Shown here one piece after another: positions 6,959 through 14,402 of a DNA stretch of 36,525 nucleotides (position 1 is the stretch's first letter; each line of letters opens with the position of its first letter). Position numbers and translations under genes: made by a program. The stretch comes from an uncultured Clostridia bacterium (GTDB lineage Bacteria; Bacillota; Clostridia; TANB77; CAG-508). The stretch covers positions 1-36,525 of the forward strand of contig CAJFJY010000003.1 in the NCBI GenBank assembly GCA_904384205.1, read 5' to 3'. Under the pieces are notes generated by a model. That model was given only the letters and a program-made list of their open reading frames with translations. It made no database searches and was not told the DNA's origin.

Positions 6959-7702
6959 ATGGAAAAAAAACTAAATATATTATATTTATATCCTGATATC
7001 TTAGAATTATATGGAGATTATGGGAATATACAAGTTTTAAAATATAGATTAGAGAAAAGAAATTATAAATGTAATATTGAAAGATATTCAATTGAAGATA
7101 ATCCTCCGGATTTTACCAAATATGATTTAGTATTTGCAGGAGGTGGCGCAGACATTGAACAAGATATATTGTCAAAAGATTTAATTAAATACAAAGATAA
7201 TATCAAAGAAGCTATAAAATATGGAGTATTTTTCCTTCTTATTTGTGGAGCTTATCAGTTATTTGGCAAATATTATAAAGATGCTGATGGCACTATAATT
7301 AATGGCTTAAATATATTTCCATATTATACAGAAGCAATAAATGATAGAACTAAAAGATGTATTGGTAACATAGTAATTGAAGCTACTTTAAATAATCAAA
7401 AAGAAAAAATTATAGGCTTTGAAAATCACGGCGGACAAACTTCAGATGTATTTTCTCCATTTGGAACAGTATTATATGGAAATGGAAATAAATTTGGAGA
7501 TAAATATGAAGGTTTCTTCTTAGAAAATGTTATTGGAACTTATTTACATGGTCCCCTACTTTCTAAAAATCCTTCTTTAGCAGATTATATTATTAAATAT
7601 TGTTTGGATAGAAAATATAATGAAAATACTGAATTGGAAAAATTAGATGACACATTTGAAAATCTATGTAGAGAACAATTATTAAACAGATTTAAAAAGT
7701 AA
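6959..7702 (+). CDS. gatD: Lipid II isoglutaminyl synthase, GatD glutaminase subunit
   Basis: Class I glutamine amidotransferase that supplies ammonia to MurT. It is related to CobB/CobQ amidotransferases. The 247 residues include the nucleophile elbow LLICGAYQ (Cys96), an arginine in NDRTKR (about 130, substrate binding in studied GatD proteins), the GFENHGGQ segment, GNGNKFG, and the catalytic His197 in YLHGPLL. Length matches the family. Its partner murT lies directly upstream. The preceding repeat leaves a clean AGAAAGGA ribosome binding site. A cobyric-acid role is unlikely given the murT neighbour. Confidence 0.95.
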   Translation: MEKKLNILYLYPDILELYGDYGNIQVLKYRLEKRNYKCNIERYSIEDNPPDFTKYDLVFAGGGADIEQDILSKDLIKYKDNIKEAIKYGVFFLLICGAYQLFGKYYKDADGTIINGLNIFPYYTEAINDRTKRCIGNIVIEATLNNQKEKIIGFENHGGQTSDVFSPFGTVLYGNGNKFGDKYEGFFLENVIGTYLHGPLLSKNPSLADYIIKYCLDRKYNENTELEKLDDTFENLCREQLLNRFKK

Positions 7703-7707
7703 TTTCG

Positions 7708-7970
7708 AGGGAATTTGGGAACCAACTCAATTTTCCTTTTTTTACATCAAAAATAGCCATATATATTAAAAATCCGTTCCTTACTGGTCGGACTTATCAT
7801 ATGAGGTAGTTGGTTAACTATTTCATAAAAATAGCAGTTGCGCTGGACTGGTCTACATGAATTGGCATCCTCCCAAACTGCGCGTCACTTCTTTTAATAT
7901 ATATGGCTACTCTGCAAAAATTTAATTAAAGTTAAAAAAGAGGAAATTGAGTTGATTCCCAAATTTCCTA
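7708..7970. repeat. 263-bp long inverted repeat filling a convergent gap (family E)
   Basis: Outer arms 7708-7744 and about 7934-7970 match over about 37 bases with roughly five differences (both contain AATTTGGGAA and CAACTCAATTT). A second arm pair, TAGCCATATATATTAAAA with TTTTAATATATATGGCTA, lies inside. The centre (about 7772-7890) is richer in GC and has smaller pairings such as AACTATTT/AAATAG. It starts 5 bases after the gatD stop and ends 5 bases before the ATP-cone stop, so it may also act as a two-way terminator. Confidence 0.8.
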
Positions 7971-7975
7971 GTTAA

Positions 7976-8338
7976 CTATGCAAATACAGCATTTTGCACT
8001 ACTTTATTTGATACAATTTCTTTATTTTCATTCTTAAATATTCCCAAGATTTTTTCATCTTGTTTTCTAGCTACTTCTCTTGTATATCTATATATAATAT
8101 ATCTTTTTGCTAGTTCATATTTTCCAAGTTCCATTAATTCTCTTTCTATTATATCTTGTATATCTTCTACAAGCATTCTTTTCTTATCTAAACCTTCTAT
8201 ATATCTAATAATAAATTTAATATCTTCTTTAGTTGCTTTTTCCTTTTCTCTTACTTCTTCGTTTGCTTTTTCAATAGCTGATGAGATTCTTGCTCTATCA
8301 TAATCTACAGCTCTTCCATCTCTTTTAATAACTTTCAT
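7976..8338 (-). CDS. Stand-alone ATP-cone domain protein
   Basis: 120 residues. Residues 1-92 form an ATP-cone, the nucleotide-sensing domain found at the N-terminus of ribonucleotide reductases and in NrdR: MKVIKRDGRAVDYDRARI, an ISSAIEKA helix and YELAKRYIIYRYTREVAR. No reductase catalytic domain or NrdR zinc ribbon follows; the frame ends after a 28-residue tail. Either it is a free ATP-cone adaptor or the remnant of an NrdD or NrdA/J-type N-terminus; the adjoining repeat would fit a truncation. Ribosome binding site AAAGGAGG is good. The promoter has weak -35 sequence and a Crp/Fnr-type palindrome at 8398-8411. Confidence 0.85.
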   Translation of the reverse strand: MKVIKRDGRAVDYDRARISSAIEKANEEVREKEKATKEDIKFIIRYIEGLDKKRMLVEDIQDIIERELMELGKYELAKRYIIYRYTREVARKQDEKILGIFKNENKEIVSNKVVQNAVFA

Positions 8339-8370
8339 GTTTGTTCCTCCTTTATTTTTTGTATGCCTAT

Positions 8371-8411
8371 ATTATATATCTAAAGTAATTAAAATCTGTT
8401 GCAAAAACAAC
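8371..8411 (-). promoter_or_regulatory. ATP-cone gene promoter with Crp/Fnr-type operator
   Basis: Read on the minus strand: TATAAT at 8376-8371, with no good -35. The palindrome GTTGcaaaaaCAAC occupies 8398-8411, centred about 41 bases upstream of the predicted transcription start near 8364. That is the classic position for a Crp/Fnr activator. A similar site lies in the promoter of the divergent regulator. The rest of 8412-8600 is AT-rich with nothing I can name. Confidence 0.45.
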
Positions 8412-8605
8412 TTAAAATGTAAATACATTTTAAATATTTTATTTTGTTCAATAATTATACATTTTTTGCTTTTTATTTCATTTTTATTACATAATTATTA
8501 CAAAAATATTACATATTTTTTTGTGATATTCTTGTTTTATTCGCTTGAAAATCAATACTTTAAACATTTATCGACATAAATTTTCAAATTTCTTTATGAA
8601 AACTT

Positions 8606-8635
8606 GTTGTAATTGCAACATTTTTGATGTATAAT
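8606..8635 (+). promoter_or_regulatory. Promoter of the Crp/Fnr gene with overlapping palindrome
   Basis: TTGTAA (8607-8612), 17-base spacer, TATAAT (8630-8635). The near-perfect palindrome GTTGTAATTGCAAC covers 8606-8619, right over the -35 region, which suggests autorepression. It matches the site upstream of the ATP-cone gene (GTTGTTTTTGCAAC on that strand). Confidence 0.5.
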
Positions 8636-8662
8636 TTTAAAAAAAATTAAAGGATAGTTAAA

Positions 8663-9295
8663 ATGAATTTTCAAACAGATATTTCAAAATTTATAGAAAG
8701 TGCAAATAAAAATTGTATAAAGATTCAACGAAAAGATTTTAAAAAGGACGAAATAATAACTACTTATATTGGTAAAAGAAATCAAATATGCATTTTGATT
8801 TCTGGTACAGCTGATTTAGTTCGCTATGATTCAAATGGCAATAAATCTATTGTACAAAGATTTTCTAGTAATGATATTTTTGGAGAATTTTTTTATACTG
8901 TCGCAATAAACAATGAGCTTTTTGTAAAAGCAAGGAAAAATTGTGAGGTTTTAATTTTTTCTTATGAAATTATGAAACATAAATGTATACCTAATTGCAA
9001 ATTTCATCAGGAACTTGTTAAAAACGTTTATGAACTAGTATTAAACCAATTTTCTATTTTAAATAATAGAATTGAACTTTTAACTCAAAGGAGCATTAAA
9101 GACAAATTATTAGGATATTTTTCTATATTATCTTTGGAGAATAATAATAAAACTTTCGCCCTTCCTATTTCTTTTACTGATTTAGCTGATTATTTGAGTA
9201 TTGATAGAAGTGCTATGATGAGAACGATTAAATCTTTACAAGATGAAGGTATAATTAAAAAAAATGGTAATAAAATTACTTTAATGAATAGATAA
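8663..9295 (+). CDS. Crp/Fnr family transcriptional regulator
   Basis: 210 residues: a cyclic-nucleotide-binding-type beta barrel (about 18-105), a long dimerisation helix (115-145) and a winged HTH (168-207) with recognition helix DRSAMMRTIKSLQ. The barrel keeps ILISGTADLVRY and DIFGEFF, but no clear cAMP phosphate-binding arginine-serine pair. KCIPNCKFH at 107-115 places two cysteines in the hinge, seen in several clostridial members; a redox or metal role is possible but unproven. Ribosome binding site AAAGGAT. The palindromes at its own and the neighbouring promoter suggest it regulates itself and the ATP-cone gene. Confidence 0.9.
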   Translation: MNFQTDISKFIESANKNCIKIQRKDFKKDEIITTYIGKRNQICILISGTADLVRYDSNGNKSIVQRFSSNDIFGEFFYTVAINNELFVKARKNCEVLIFSYEIMKHKCIPNCKFHQELVKNVYELVLNQFSILNNRIELLTQRSIKDKLLGYFSILSLENNNKTFALPISFTDLADYLSIDRSAMMRTIKSLQDEGIIKKNGNKITLMNR

Positions 9296-9319
9296 ATTAT
9301 AAATTAACACAAAATTTAT

Positions 9320-9344
9320 GAGATGCCTTATAGTTAAGACATCC
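9320..9344. terminator. Hairpin between convergent regulator and hisS genes
   Basis: GATGCCTTA (9322-9330) faces TAAGACATC (9335-9343) with one mismatch. It lies in a 70-base convergent gap, but the T run is weak on both sides. Confidence 0.35.
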
Positions 9345-9365
9345 CATATTATTAATTTTGTCATT

Positions 9366-10676
9366 TTAGATTAGTACATCTTTTAAAGACTCATTATAGT
9401 TCCATTCTTTTTCTTCTCCAGTTTCCATATTTCTTATTTTTACTATTCCAGAATCTATTTCGTCTTCACCTACAATAATTACATATGGAATTTGTAATTT
9501 ATCAGCATATTTCATTTTAGCTTTTAGTTTTTTATCATTTAAATATATTTCTGTATTTATTCCTTGTTTTCTTAGTGTATTTGCTATTTCTATTGGAACC
9601 TTTAGATCTTCTGCCATTGGTATTACTAGAACTTTAGATATTGATTTTTGTTCTGCTTTTATCAGATTTAATTCGTTTAATACATAAAATAATCTTGTTA
9701 AACCTATTGATATTCCTATTCCTGGTAACTTTTTATTTGTATAATATTCTGCTAAATTTTCATATCTACCGCCTGAGCATACACTTCCAATTTCTCTATG
9801 TTCGTTTAAAAACGTTTCATAAACAGTTCCTGTATAATAATCTAGTCCTCTTGCAATTGTTAAATCTAGTTTAAAATTATTTTCTGGTATTCCAAATATT
9901 CTAATATATTTGATTGTTTCTGTTATTTCTTCTAAACCTATTTTAAACATTTCATTTTCTATATTTAAATTTTGCAATTTTGATATTTTTTCGTCTGTTG
10001 TACCATCTATTTCAATAAATTCCAATATTTTGTTAATAGAGTCTTTTGAAACACTTATTTTTTCTAATTCTTCTATTACTGCTTCTTTACCTATTTTTTC
10101 AATTTTATCAATAATTCTTAATATTTCTGTTGCATTCTCATTTTGCGATAAGCTTTCAAATAATCCATTCAATAGTTTTCTATTATTTATACGAATTGTA
10201 AAATCATCAAATCCTAATTCCTTAAAAATTGTATAAATTACATTTGGAATTTCAGCATCATTTAATATGCTTAGTTCTCCATCTCCTATAATATCTATAT
10301 CACATTGATAAAATTCACGAAATCTTCCTTTTTGTACTTTTTCTCCTCTATATACTTTTCCTATTTGATATCTTCTAAAAGGGAAACTCAAATTACCGTA
10401 ATTTTTAGCTACAAATTTTGCAAGTGGTACAGTTAAATCAAATCTTAATGATAAATCTGTATCTCCTTTATTAAATCTATATATTTGTTTTTCTGTTTCC
10501 CCACCTGCTTTTGCAAGTAATACTTCTGAAAGCTCAATTATCGGTGTATCTAGTGGTAAAAATCCGAATTTTTGATATGTTTTCTCTATCTTTTGTTTCA
10601 TTTGCTCAAACAATATTTGTTCTTCTGGTAATAACTCCATAAAACCTGCTAATGTTCTTGGTTCTATCTTGTTCAT
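9366..10676 (-). CDS. hisS: Histidine--tRNA ligase
   Basis: Class II aminoacyl-tRNA synthetase charging tRNA-His. Seen: motif 2 region FPFRRYQIGKVYRGEKVQKG followed by FYQCDIDIIG, the histidine-specific GLDYYTGTVYE, motif 3 GIGISIGLTRL, and a C-terminal anticodon-binding domain (from about 345). About 436 residues. A GTG at 10685 is in frame, but GAGGAA is well spaced for the ATG at 10676 (MNKIEPRTLAGF). It ends the recJ-relA-MBL-hisS block; a terminator and an orphan gene separate it from the MBL gene. Confidence 0.96.
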   Translation of the reverse strand: MNKIEPRTLAGFMELLPEEQILFEQMKQKIEKTYQKFGFLPLDTPIIELSEVLLAKAGGETEKQIYRFNKGDTDLSLRFDLTVPLAKFVAKNYGNLSFPFRRYQIGKVYRGEKVQKGRFREFYQCDIDIIGDGELSILNDAEIPNVIYTIFKELGFDDFTIRINNRKLLNGLFESLSQNENATEILRIIDKIEKIGKEAVIEELEKISVSKDSINKILEFIEIDGTTDEKISKLQNLNIENEMFKIGLEEITETIKYIRIFGIPENNFKLDLTIARGLDYYTGTVYETFLNEHREIGSVCSGGRYENLAEYYTNKKLPGIGISIGLTRLFYVLNELNLIKAEQKSISKVLVIPMAEDLKVPIEIANTLRKQGINTEIYLNDKKLKAKMKYADKLQIPYVIIVGEDEIDSGIVKIRNMETGEEKEWNYNESLKDVLI

Positions 10677-10743
10677 TCCTATCACTTCCTCATCATATTT
10701 ATTGTTTCTATTTAATTATTATCTTACTATAATTTTAATTTCA

Positions 10744-10767
10744 GCGGAAGAAATAAAATTCTTCCGC
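10744..10767 (-). terminator. Terminator of the orphan gene at 10778-11050
   Basis: GCGGAAGAA (10744-10752) pairs perfectly with TTCTTCCGC (10759-10767) around a 6-base loop, 10 bases beyond the stop codon on the minus strand. A moderately T-rich stretch follows. Confidence 0.65.
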
Positions 10768-10777
10768 CCTTCAGACA

Positions 10778-11050
10778 TTAAATTTGTAGACTTATTGATC
10801 TACCAATACCCTTTTTATCTGTCATAAAGACTATAGGATATTTTTGCCCACTAATTGTGATTTTTTCAGCATAAAATGCCTTATATCTGGTCAATACTAT
10901 AACTAAATGTCTATCCTCATCCCATAAAAATTCAATCAAAGTTTCATAGTATTTCCCCCGAATTGTTAACCTCTTTTCAGCATACTCGAAAACATAGCCT
11001 TCCTTTTTTAACTTTAAATAAGCATCTTCCGAAATAGCTAAATTAAACAT
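10778..11050 (-). CDS. Orphan hypothetical protein (90 aa)
   Basis: Starts MFNLAISEDAYLKLKKEG after a strong TAGGAGG site; an in-frame ATG 27 bases further upstream has no site. Mixed alpha/beta composition with many aromatic and charged residues (YVFEYAEKRLTIRGKYYETLIEFLWDED split over 22-50), no signal peptide or membrane segment. Not recognised. Codon use differs from its neighbours: AAG, AGG, CGG, GGG and GAG occur freely, whereas flanking genes use AAA, AGA and GAA. It has its own promoter (11098-11126) and terminator, so it looks like a self-contained acquired gene set between the MBL gene and hisS. Confidence 0.8.
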   Translation of the reverse strand: MFNLAISEDAYLKLKKEGYVFEYAEKRLTIRGKYYETLIEFLWDEDRHLVIVLTRYKAFYAEKITISGQKYPIVFMTDKKGIGRSISLQI

Positions 11051-11097
11051 GTAATGTCCTCCTACATTATATATCATTATTGATAAGTTACGAGACG

Positions 11098-11126
11098 ATT
11101 ATAACATGTATTCTACGAAAATTCAA
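11098..11126 (-). promoter_or_regulatory. SigA-type promoter of the 10778-11050 orphan
   Basis: Read on the minus strand: TTGAAT (11126-11121), 17-base spacer, TATAAT (11103-11098). It lies about 48 bases upstream of the ATG at 11050. Confidence 0.6.
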
Positions 11127-11153
11127 TTATTAGTATTCATTTTCAAATATATC

Positions 11154-11804
11154 TTATAACAATTTGGGTTTTAGCTCTAAATAAATAGGTTTTTCATCTC
11201 TAATCATTGTTGCTTGACCATGTCCTGGATATACCATAGTTTCATCTGGTAAGACCAACAATTTATTTACAATAGAATCCATAATTGCTTCTCTACTAGA
11301 TGTAGGTAAATCTGTTCTTCCCCATGTGCCTCTAAATAATGTGTCTCCTGAAAATAAGCAACCTTCCTTTTCACAATATAAACTTGTTGAACCTTTTGTG
11401 TGACCAGGTGTAAGAATAACTAAAAACTCTAAATTTCCAAGGTGAATTTTATCTCCATCATCAACTCTTGAATCCGCTTCTAGTTCTATTTTCGGCAAAT
11501 CTATTATAGTCGATAAATTGATATTTGCATCATTTAATCCATCACTATCAAATCTATGTATTAAAATTTTTCCACCACATCTATTTTTTAATTCTGTAAC
11601 CCCTCCAATATGATCTCCATGGCAATGTGTTAAATATATATACTTCAATTCTCCATGTAAAATGTCTTTTATCATATATTCTATTTTATCTACATCTCCT
11701 GCTGGGTCTATACACATAACCTCTTTTGAATCTTCATCAAAAATAATATAACAATTTGTAGGATCTCCAACCCACGTATCTATCTTTAGTTCTTTTAAAA
11801 TCAC
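11154..11804 (-). CDS. MBL-fold metallohydrolase (YqgX / glyoxalase II-like)
   Basis: 216 residues with the full metallo-beta-lactamase metal set: THCHGDH (His60, His62, Asp64, His65), a His in TPGHTKGS, an Asp in FSGDTLF and a His in YPGHG. The RGTWGRTDLPTSS segment is typical of the YqgX / glyoxalase II-like group; the true substrate is unknown in most Firmicutes. It begins with GTG immediately after the relA stop codon (TAAGTG), with GGAGG at good spacing, so the two are translationally coupled. This gene commonly follows relA in clostridia. Confidence 0.92.
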   Translation of the reverse strand: MILKELKIDTWVGDPTNCYIIFDEDSKEVMCIDPAGDVDKIEYMIKDILHGELKYIYLTHCHGDHIGGVTELKNRCGGKILIHRFDSDGLNDANINLSTIIDLPKIELEADSRVDDGDKIHLGNLEFLVILTPGHTKGSTSLYCEKEGCLFSGDTLFRGTWGRTDLPTSSREAIMDSIVNKLLVLPDETMVYPGHGQATMIRDEKPIYLELKPKLL

Positions 11805-14009
11805 TTACTTTTTCCTCCTAACCTCATAAACACTATCAACTTTTCTAATAAACTTAATAACTCTACTTAACTCTTCTGTGTTTTCAACTTCCAAATCAAT
11901 TTTCATAATAGCAATTCTTTCCTTAGTAGTTTTAGTATTAACTCCCATAAGTTTCGTTTTTGCATCTTTCAAAGCCGTTAGAACATCCACTAATAAACCG
12001 CTTCTATCATTAGCTAAAACTTCAATTTCTACCGTATAGTTTTCCTTAGTTTCTTGATACCATTCTACATCTATCATTCTATTCTCTTCTGATAGTAAAT
12101 CTTTAACATTTACACAATCCTTACGATGAACAGATACTCCTCTACCTCTAGTAATATATCCAACAATCTCATCACCTGGAACAGGATTACAACATTTAGA
12201 AAGTTTAACTAAGCAATTATCTATTCCTTTTACAATAACACCAGAACTTGAAGGCTTAGATTTTCTTTCTTTTTGTATATTTGCAAGTTCTTGCATTTTT
12301 TCATCAATATCTTCTTCTTTATGGTCTTTTTTATATTCTTGCAACATCCTTGCAATTATTTTAACTGCTGAATTTGCTCCGAAGCCGACAGCTGAATACA
12401 TTTCATCCAAATTTTTATATTTATATTTTTCTAACATTGGATCTATATATTGATTCTTAAATAAGTCTGCATGTGATAAACCTATTCTTTTAATTTCTTT
12501 TTCAATTAAGTCTTTTCCTTTTTCAATATTTTCTTCTCTTAAAGCCTTTTTAAACCAACTTTTTATTCTATTCTTAGCAGTAGTACTTTTTACAAACTTC
12601 AGCCAATCTCTACTAGGTCCTTTTGAATTATCTGATGTTATAATTTCTACTATATCTCCACTTTTCAAAGGTGTGATAATTGGCATCATTTTACTATTTA
12701 TTTTACAACCTACCATATGATTTCCTATTTCTGCATGTATTGTATATGCAAAATCAATAGGGGTTGCTCCTCTAGGCAATACTTTAATTGCTCCTTTAGG
12801 TGTAAATACATATACTTCATCTTCAAACAACTCTGTTTTTAATGTGTCTAGAAATTCTTGTGGATCTTGCATTTCTTTTTGCCATTCCAACGTTTCTCTA
12901 AGCCAAGCTAATTTGTCATCCTCTACTTTTACTGATTGTTTTCTTCCAAAATAACTAGCTTCTTTGTATGCCCAATGTGCTGCTATACCATATTCTGCGA
13001 CTCTATGCATATCCCATGTTCTTATTTGTACTTCAAAAGGTGTTCCTTTTTCTCCTAGTAATGTTGTATGTATTGATTGATACATATTTGGCTTAGGAAC
13101 TGCAATATAATCTTTAAATCTTCCTGGCATAGGGCTATATAATTCGTGAACTACCCCTAATGCAGCATAACAATCCTTTACAGAATTAACTAAAATTCTT
13201 AAAGCAAATAAATCATATATTTGATCAAGAGTTTTGTTGTCTCTTTTCATCTTTCTATATATACTATATAAGTGTTTTGCTCTTCCTGTTACTTCTGCAT
13301 CAATATGTTGTTTTTTCAATGCTACTCTTATATCTGCCATTATTTTGTCTATAAATTTTAGCCTTTCTTCTCTCTTCTTGTTTATTCCTTCAACTAATTC
13401 ATGGAACTCTTCTGGATATAGATATTTAAATGCTAAGTCTTCTAGTTCCCATTTCATAGAATATAAACCTAAACGATTAGCAAGAGGAGCATATATTTCC
13501 ATTGTTTCTTTTGCATTAGCTATTTGTCTATCTCTCTTTATGTATTTTAATGTTCTCATGTTATGTAATCTATCTGCTAGCTTTATCAAGATTACTCTTA
13601 TATCTTTACCCATTGCTAAAAACATTCTTCTATAATTTTCAACTTGTTTTTCTTCTACTGATGCAAGTTGCATTTGCATTTCACTTAATTTGGTAACACC
13701 TGCAACCATATCAGCTATTTCATTGCCAAATTCTTTTCTTAAATCTTCATCTGTTACATCTGTGTCTTCAACAACATCATGCAAAAGTGCTGCACAAATA
13801 GTACTATCGTCCAAACCTGTGTCTGCCAAAATATATGCAACATTTAATGGATGTATTATATATGGCTCTCCTGAACTTCTTTTTTGATCTTTATGCTTTT
13901 CTGCTGCTAAATTATATGCTTTCATAATTAATTTTGTATCAACTTTTCTTGAATGTTCTTTTCTTTTGTTGATTACATCTTGTATTGTAACTTCTTTATT
14001 TTTTGTCAT
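11805..14009 (-). CDS. relA: Bifunctional (p)ppGpp synthetase/hydrolase
   Basis: Makes and degrades the stringent-response alarmone. From MTKNKEVT (734 residues) the order is: HD hydrolase domain with His53 and HDVVEDT (77-83), synthetase domain with YSIYRKM, the GRFKDYIAVPKPNMYQSIHTT block (RFKD marks bifunctional enzymes), TGS domain (DEVYVFTPKG...), conserved cysteine/helical region (LSKCCNPVPGDEIVGY) and C-terminal ACT domain. Both active sites look intact. An in-frame ATG 15 bases upstream is less well placed for the GGGGTG site. Its predicted promoter overlaps that of the divergent small membrane gene. Confidence 0.97.
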   Translation of the reverse strand: MTKNKEVTIQDVINKRKEHSRKVDTKLIMKAYNLAAEKHKDQKRSSGEPYIIHPLNVAYILADTGLDDSTICAALLHDVVEDTDVTDEDLRKEFGNEIADMVAGVTKLSEMQMQLASVEEKQVENYRRMFLAMGKDIRVILIKLADRLHNMRTLKYIKRDRQIANAKETMEIYAPLANRLGLYSMKWELEDLAFKYLYPEEFHELVEGINKKREERLKFIDKIMADIRVALKKQHIDAEVTGRAKHLYSIYRKMKRDNKTLDQIYDLFALRILVNSVKDCYAALGVVHELYSPMPGRFKDYIAVPKPNMYQSIHTTLLGEKGTPFEVQIRTWDMHRVAEYGIAAHWAYKEASYFGRKQSVKVEDDKLAWLRETLEWQKEMQDPQEFLDTLKTELFEDEVYVFTPKGAIKVLPRGATPIDFAYTIHAEIGNHMVGCKINSKMMPIITPLKSGDIVEIITSDNSKGPSRDWLKFVKSTTAKNRIKSWFKKALREENIEKGKDLIEKEIKRIGLSHADLFKNQYIDPMLEKYKYKNLDEMYSAVGFGANSAVKIIARMLQEYKKDHKEEDIDEKMQELANIQKERKSKPSSSGVIVKGIDNCLVKLSKCCNPVPGDEIVGYITRGRGVSVHRKDCVNVKDLLSEENRMIDVEWYQETKENYTVEIEVLANDRSGLLVDVLTALKDAKTKLMGVNTKTTKERIAIMKIDLEVENTEELSRVIKFIRKVDSVYEVRRKK

Positions 14010-14037
14010 TAATCTACACCCCATTTTTTTAAATTAT

Positions 14038-14066
14038 TTGACATTTAATGTATTTTATCATATAAT
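14038..14066 (+). promoter_or_regulatory. Perfect consensus SigA promoter of the 66-aa gene
   Basis: TTGACA (14038-14043), 17-base spacer, TATAAT (14061-14066): an exact consensus at optimal spacing, about 50 bases before the start codon. It is the strongest predicted promoter in the window. Confidence 0.75.
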
Positions 14067-14079
14067 ATATTTATTGTAA
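14052..14079 (-). promoter_or_regulatory. Probable relA promoter, overlapping the divergent one
   Basis: Read on the minus strand: TTACAA (14079-14074), 16-base spacer, TAAAAT (14057-14052). It lies face to face with the perfect + strand promoter, so polymerase binding at one should exclude the other. Confidence 0.4.
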
Positions 14080-14115
14080 TAACTTATTATTTCATTTAAG
14101 AAAGGAGATTTTTCA

Positions 14116-14316
14116 ATGAATTTCTTTTTTGCTATTGCTATTCTGACATCAGGAATTATTGGAATAGCATTTGGATATGTAAGCATGATTTTGCTTACTT
14201 TTATTTTATTTTACCCTGATTGGGGACGGGAATATGTACATGCGCTAAAAATATCCATAATAATTTGTGTGCTTTTTAGTGCATTAACCTTTTTAGGTTG
14301 TCTCCTAATAGAGTAA
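14116..14316 (+). CDS. Small two-span membrane protein, orphan (66 aa)
   Basis: MNFFFAIAILTSG... has two membrane segments (about 3-33 and 44-64) joined by a short polar loop (PDWGREYVHALK). Not recognised. AAAGGAG ribosome binding site, a perfect consensus promoter and its own terminator make it a self-contained unit on the strand opposite relA and recJ. The site's surroundings, AGGAGATTTTTCAA (14103-14116), are exactly repeated in inverted orientation just past the terminator (14367-14380). Some codons (CTG, CGG, GCG, CTC) are unlike its neighbours. Size and topology would fit a type I toxin, but no antisense RNA is demonstrated. Confidence 0.75.
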   Translation: MNFFFAIAILTSGIIGIAFGYVSMILLTFILFYPDWGREYVHALKISIIICVLFSALTFLGCLLIE

Positions 14317-14325
14317 TGTGTTGTT

Positions 14326-14361
14326 AGAAATACTATGAAACCTCAGTTTTATAGTATTTCT
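14326..14361 (+). terminator. Terminator hairpin of the 66-aa membrane protein gene
   Basis: AGAAATACTAT (14326-14336) pairs perfectly with ATAGTATTTCT (14351-14361) around a 14-base loop, 10 bases after the stop codon. Confidence 0.6.
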
Positions 14362-14402
14362 CATGTTTGAAAAATCTCCTATTTTTCTTATGCATACTCT
14401 TA

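Noticed and set aside
7708..7970. Group II intron or a known structured RNA in the gatD/ATP-cone gap
   Set aside because: No domain V-like motif, no reverse transcriptase, and the structure is dominated by one long inverted repeat.
8337..8579. 80-residue + strand hydrophobic frame in the ATP-cone/Crp intergenic region
   Set aside because: No ribosome binding site; it overlaps promoters and the operator; typical T-rich translation.
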